Source of the DNA: Caulobacteraceae bacterium
Lineage (GTDB): Bacteria; Pseudomonadota; Alphaproteobacteria; Caulobacterales; Caulobacteraceae
Assembly: GCA_025352165.1 (NCBI GenBank)
Contig: JANXTX010000154.1
Coordinates: 1-41,475 of the forward strand
Direction of reading: 5' to 3'
DNA length: 41,475 nt
A program made the translations under genes and the position numbers. The notes beneath the pieces are model-generated. The model searched no databases. It worked only from the letters and a program-made list of their open reading frames with translations, and was not told the origin of the DNA. This document shows, piece after piece, positions 41,325 through 41,475 of the stretch. Position 1 is the first letter of the stretch; each line of letters starts with the position of its first letter.

Positions 41325-41475
41325 CTACGCCCGCAGCGCCTGGGTCTGGCCGCCGGCAGCCTGTTCCAGGAACAGTTCGGTGTAGGATTCCACCATCCGG
41401 GCGATGTCGAAGCCGGCGGCGCGGGGCGGGCCTTCGTTGCTGAAGCGGCGGGTCAGGTCGGGCTGCAGCAGCAGC
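41325..41475 (-). CDS. C-terminus of a probable glycosyltransferase (runs off window)
   Basis: The last 49 residues of a minus-strand protein are visible, ending at a TAG at 41325-41327. They include FSNEGPPRAAGFDIARMVES followed by YTELF, a short C-terminal helix of the form seen at the end of GT4-type glycosyltransferases (F-x-x-x-x-M-x-x-x-Y). The 5' part is outside the window, so the call is weak. The frame is unbroken, GC-rich and has normal codon use. Confidence 0.45.
   Translation of the reverse strand, partial: LLLQPDLTRRFSNEGPPRAAGFDIARMVESYTELFLEQAAGGQTQALRA

Noticed and set aside
1-41475. Mobile element or prophage origin for the giant gene or the tail-fibre-like gene
   Set aside because: No transposase, integrase, phage structural genes, terminal repeats or att-like repeats were seen. 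Nearby genes are ordinary chromosomal genes.

Overview
The window is 41.5 kb of GC-rich DNA, densely coded on both strands, with short operons and no transposase, integrase, CRISPR array, rRNA or tRNA that I can see. The gene set points to an alphaproteobacterium: a PQQ alcohol dehydrogenase, an STAS-MlaE/MlaF/MlaD operon with an auxiliary lipoprotein, a CDGSH iron-sulfur protein, an aldolase/SDR fusion, OprB-like and Phenol_MetA-like barrels, and an N-terminal TonB-box-like motif. I cannot name the genus. All functions are read from motifs; no database search was run.

Layout. 1-3.2 kb: an alpha/beta hydrolase start, a YccF membrane protein, and a three-gene operon of an SDR with two tandem xylose-isomerase-like TIM barrels. 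3.2-10.2 kb: a lipoprotein PQQ/haem alcohol dehydrogenase, a small Lys/His-rich secreted protein, MgtC-like protein, C69 peptidase, a CysK-type synthase and CorA. 10.5-14.5 kb: a duplicated-permease ABC transporter with its ATPase, without a visible binding protein, then a sulfotransferase. 14.6-22.9 kb: one 2766-residue gene, whose first two thirds are a PGRS-like Gly/Ala/Thr/Ser array with a 243-residue super-repeat, followed by a separate domain and six 113-residue beta repeats. 23-26.3 kb: a beta-barrel 'transporter' protein, UppP and an OprB-like porin. 26.4-33.2 kb: a CDGSH protein, an aldolase/SDR fusion, a periplasmic protein with a TonB-box-like motif, a 3D-domain protein, an S1/P1-type nuclease and FolD. 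33.2-36.7 kb: a four-gene Mla-type lipid transport operon. 36.9-41.2 kb: a cluster of secreted proteins (tail-fibre-like protein, GH5-like glycosidase, two small secreted proteins) marked by two long poly-G tracts. The window ends inside a probable glycosyltransferase.

The most unusual parts are the giant repeat protein, which has no recognisable secretion signal, and the 36.9-41.2 kb secreted cluster. In that cluster a run of 9 G breaks the GH5-like gene by exactly one base, a run of 12 G lies beside the predicted promoter region of the same operon, and the usual catalytic nucleophile Glu appears to be Gln. This makes it a candidate phase-variable secreted module. The link between poly-G tracts and switching is inference.
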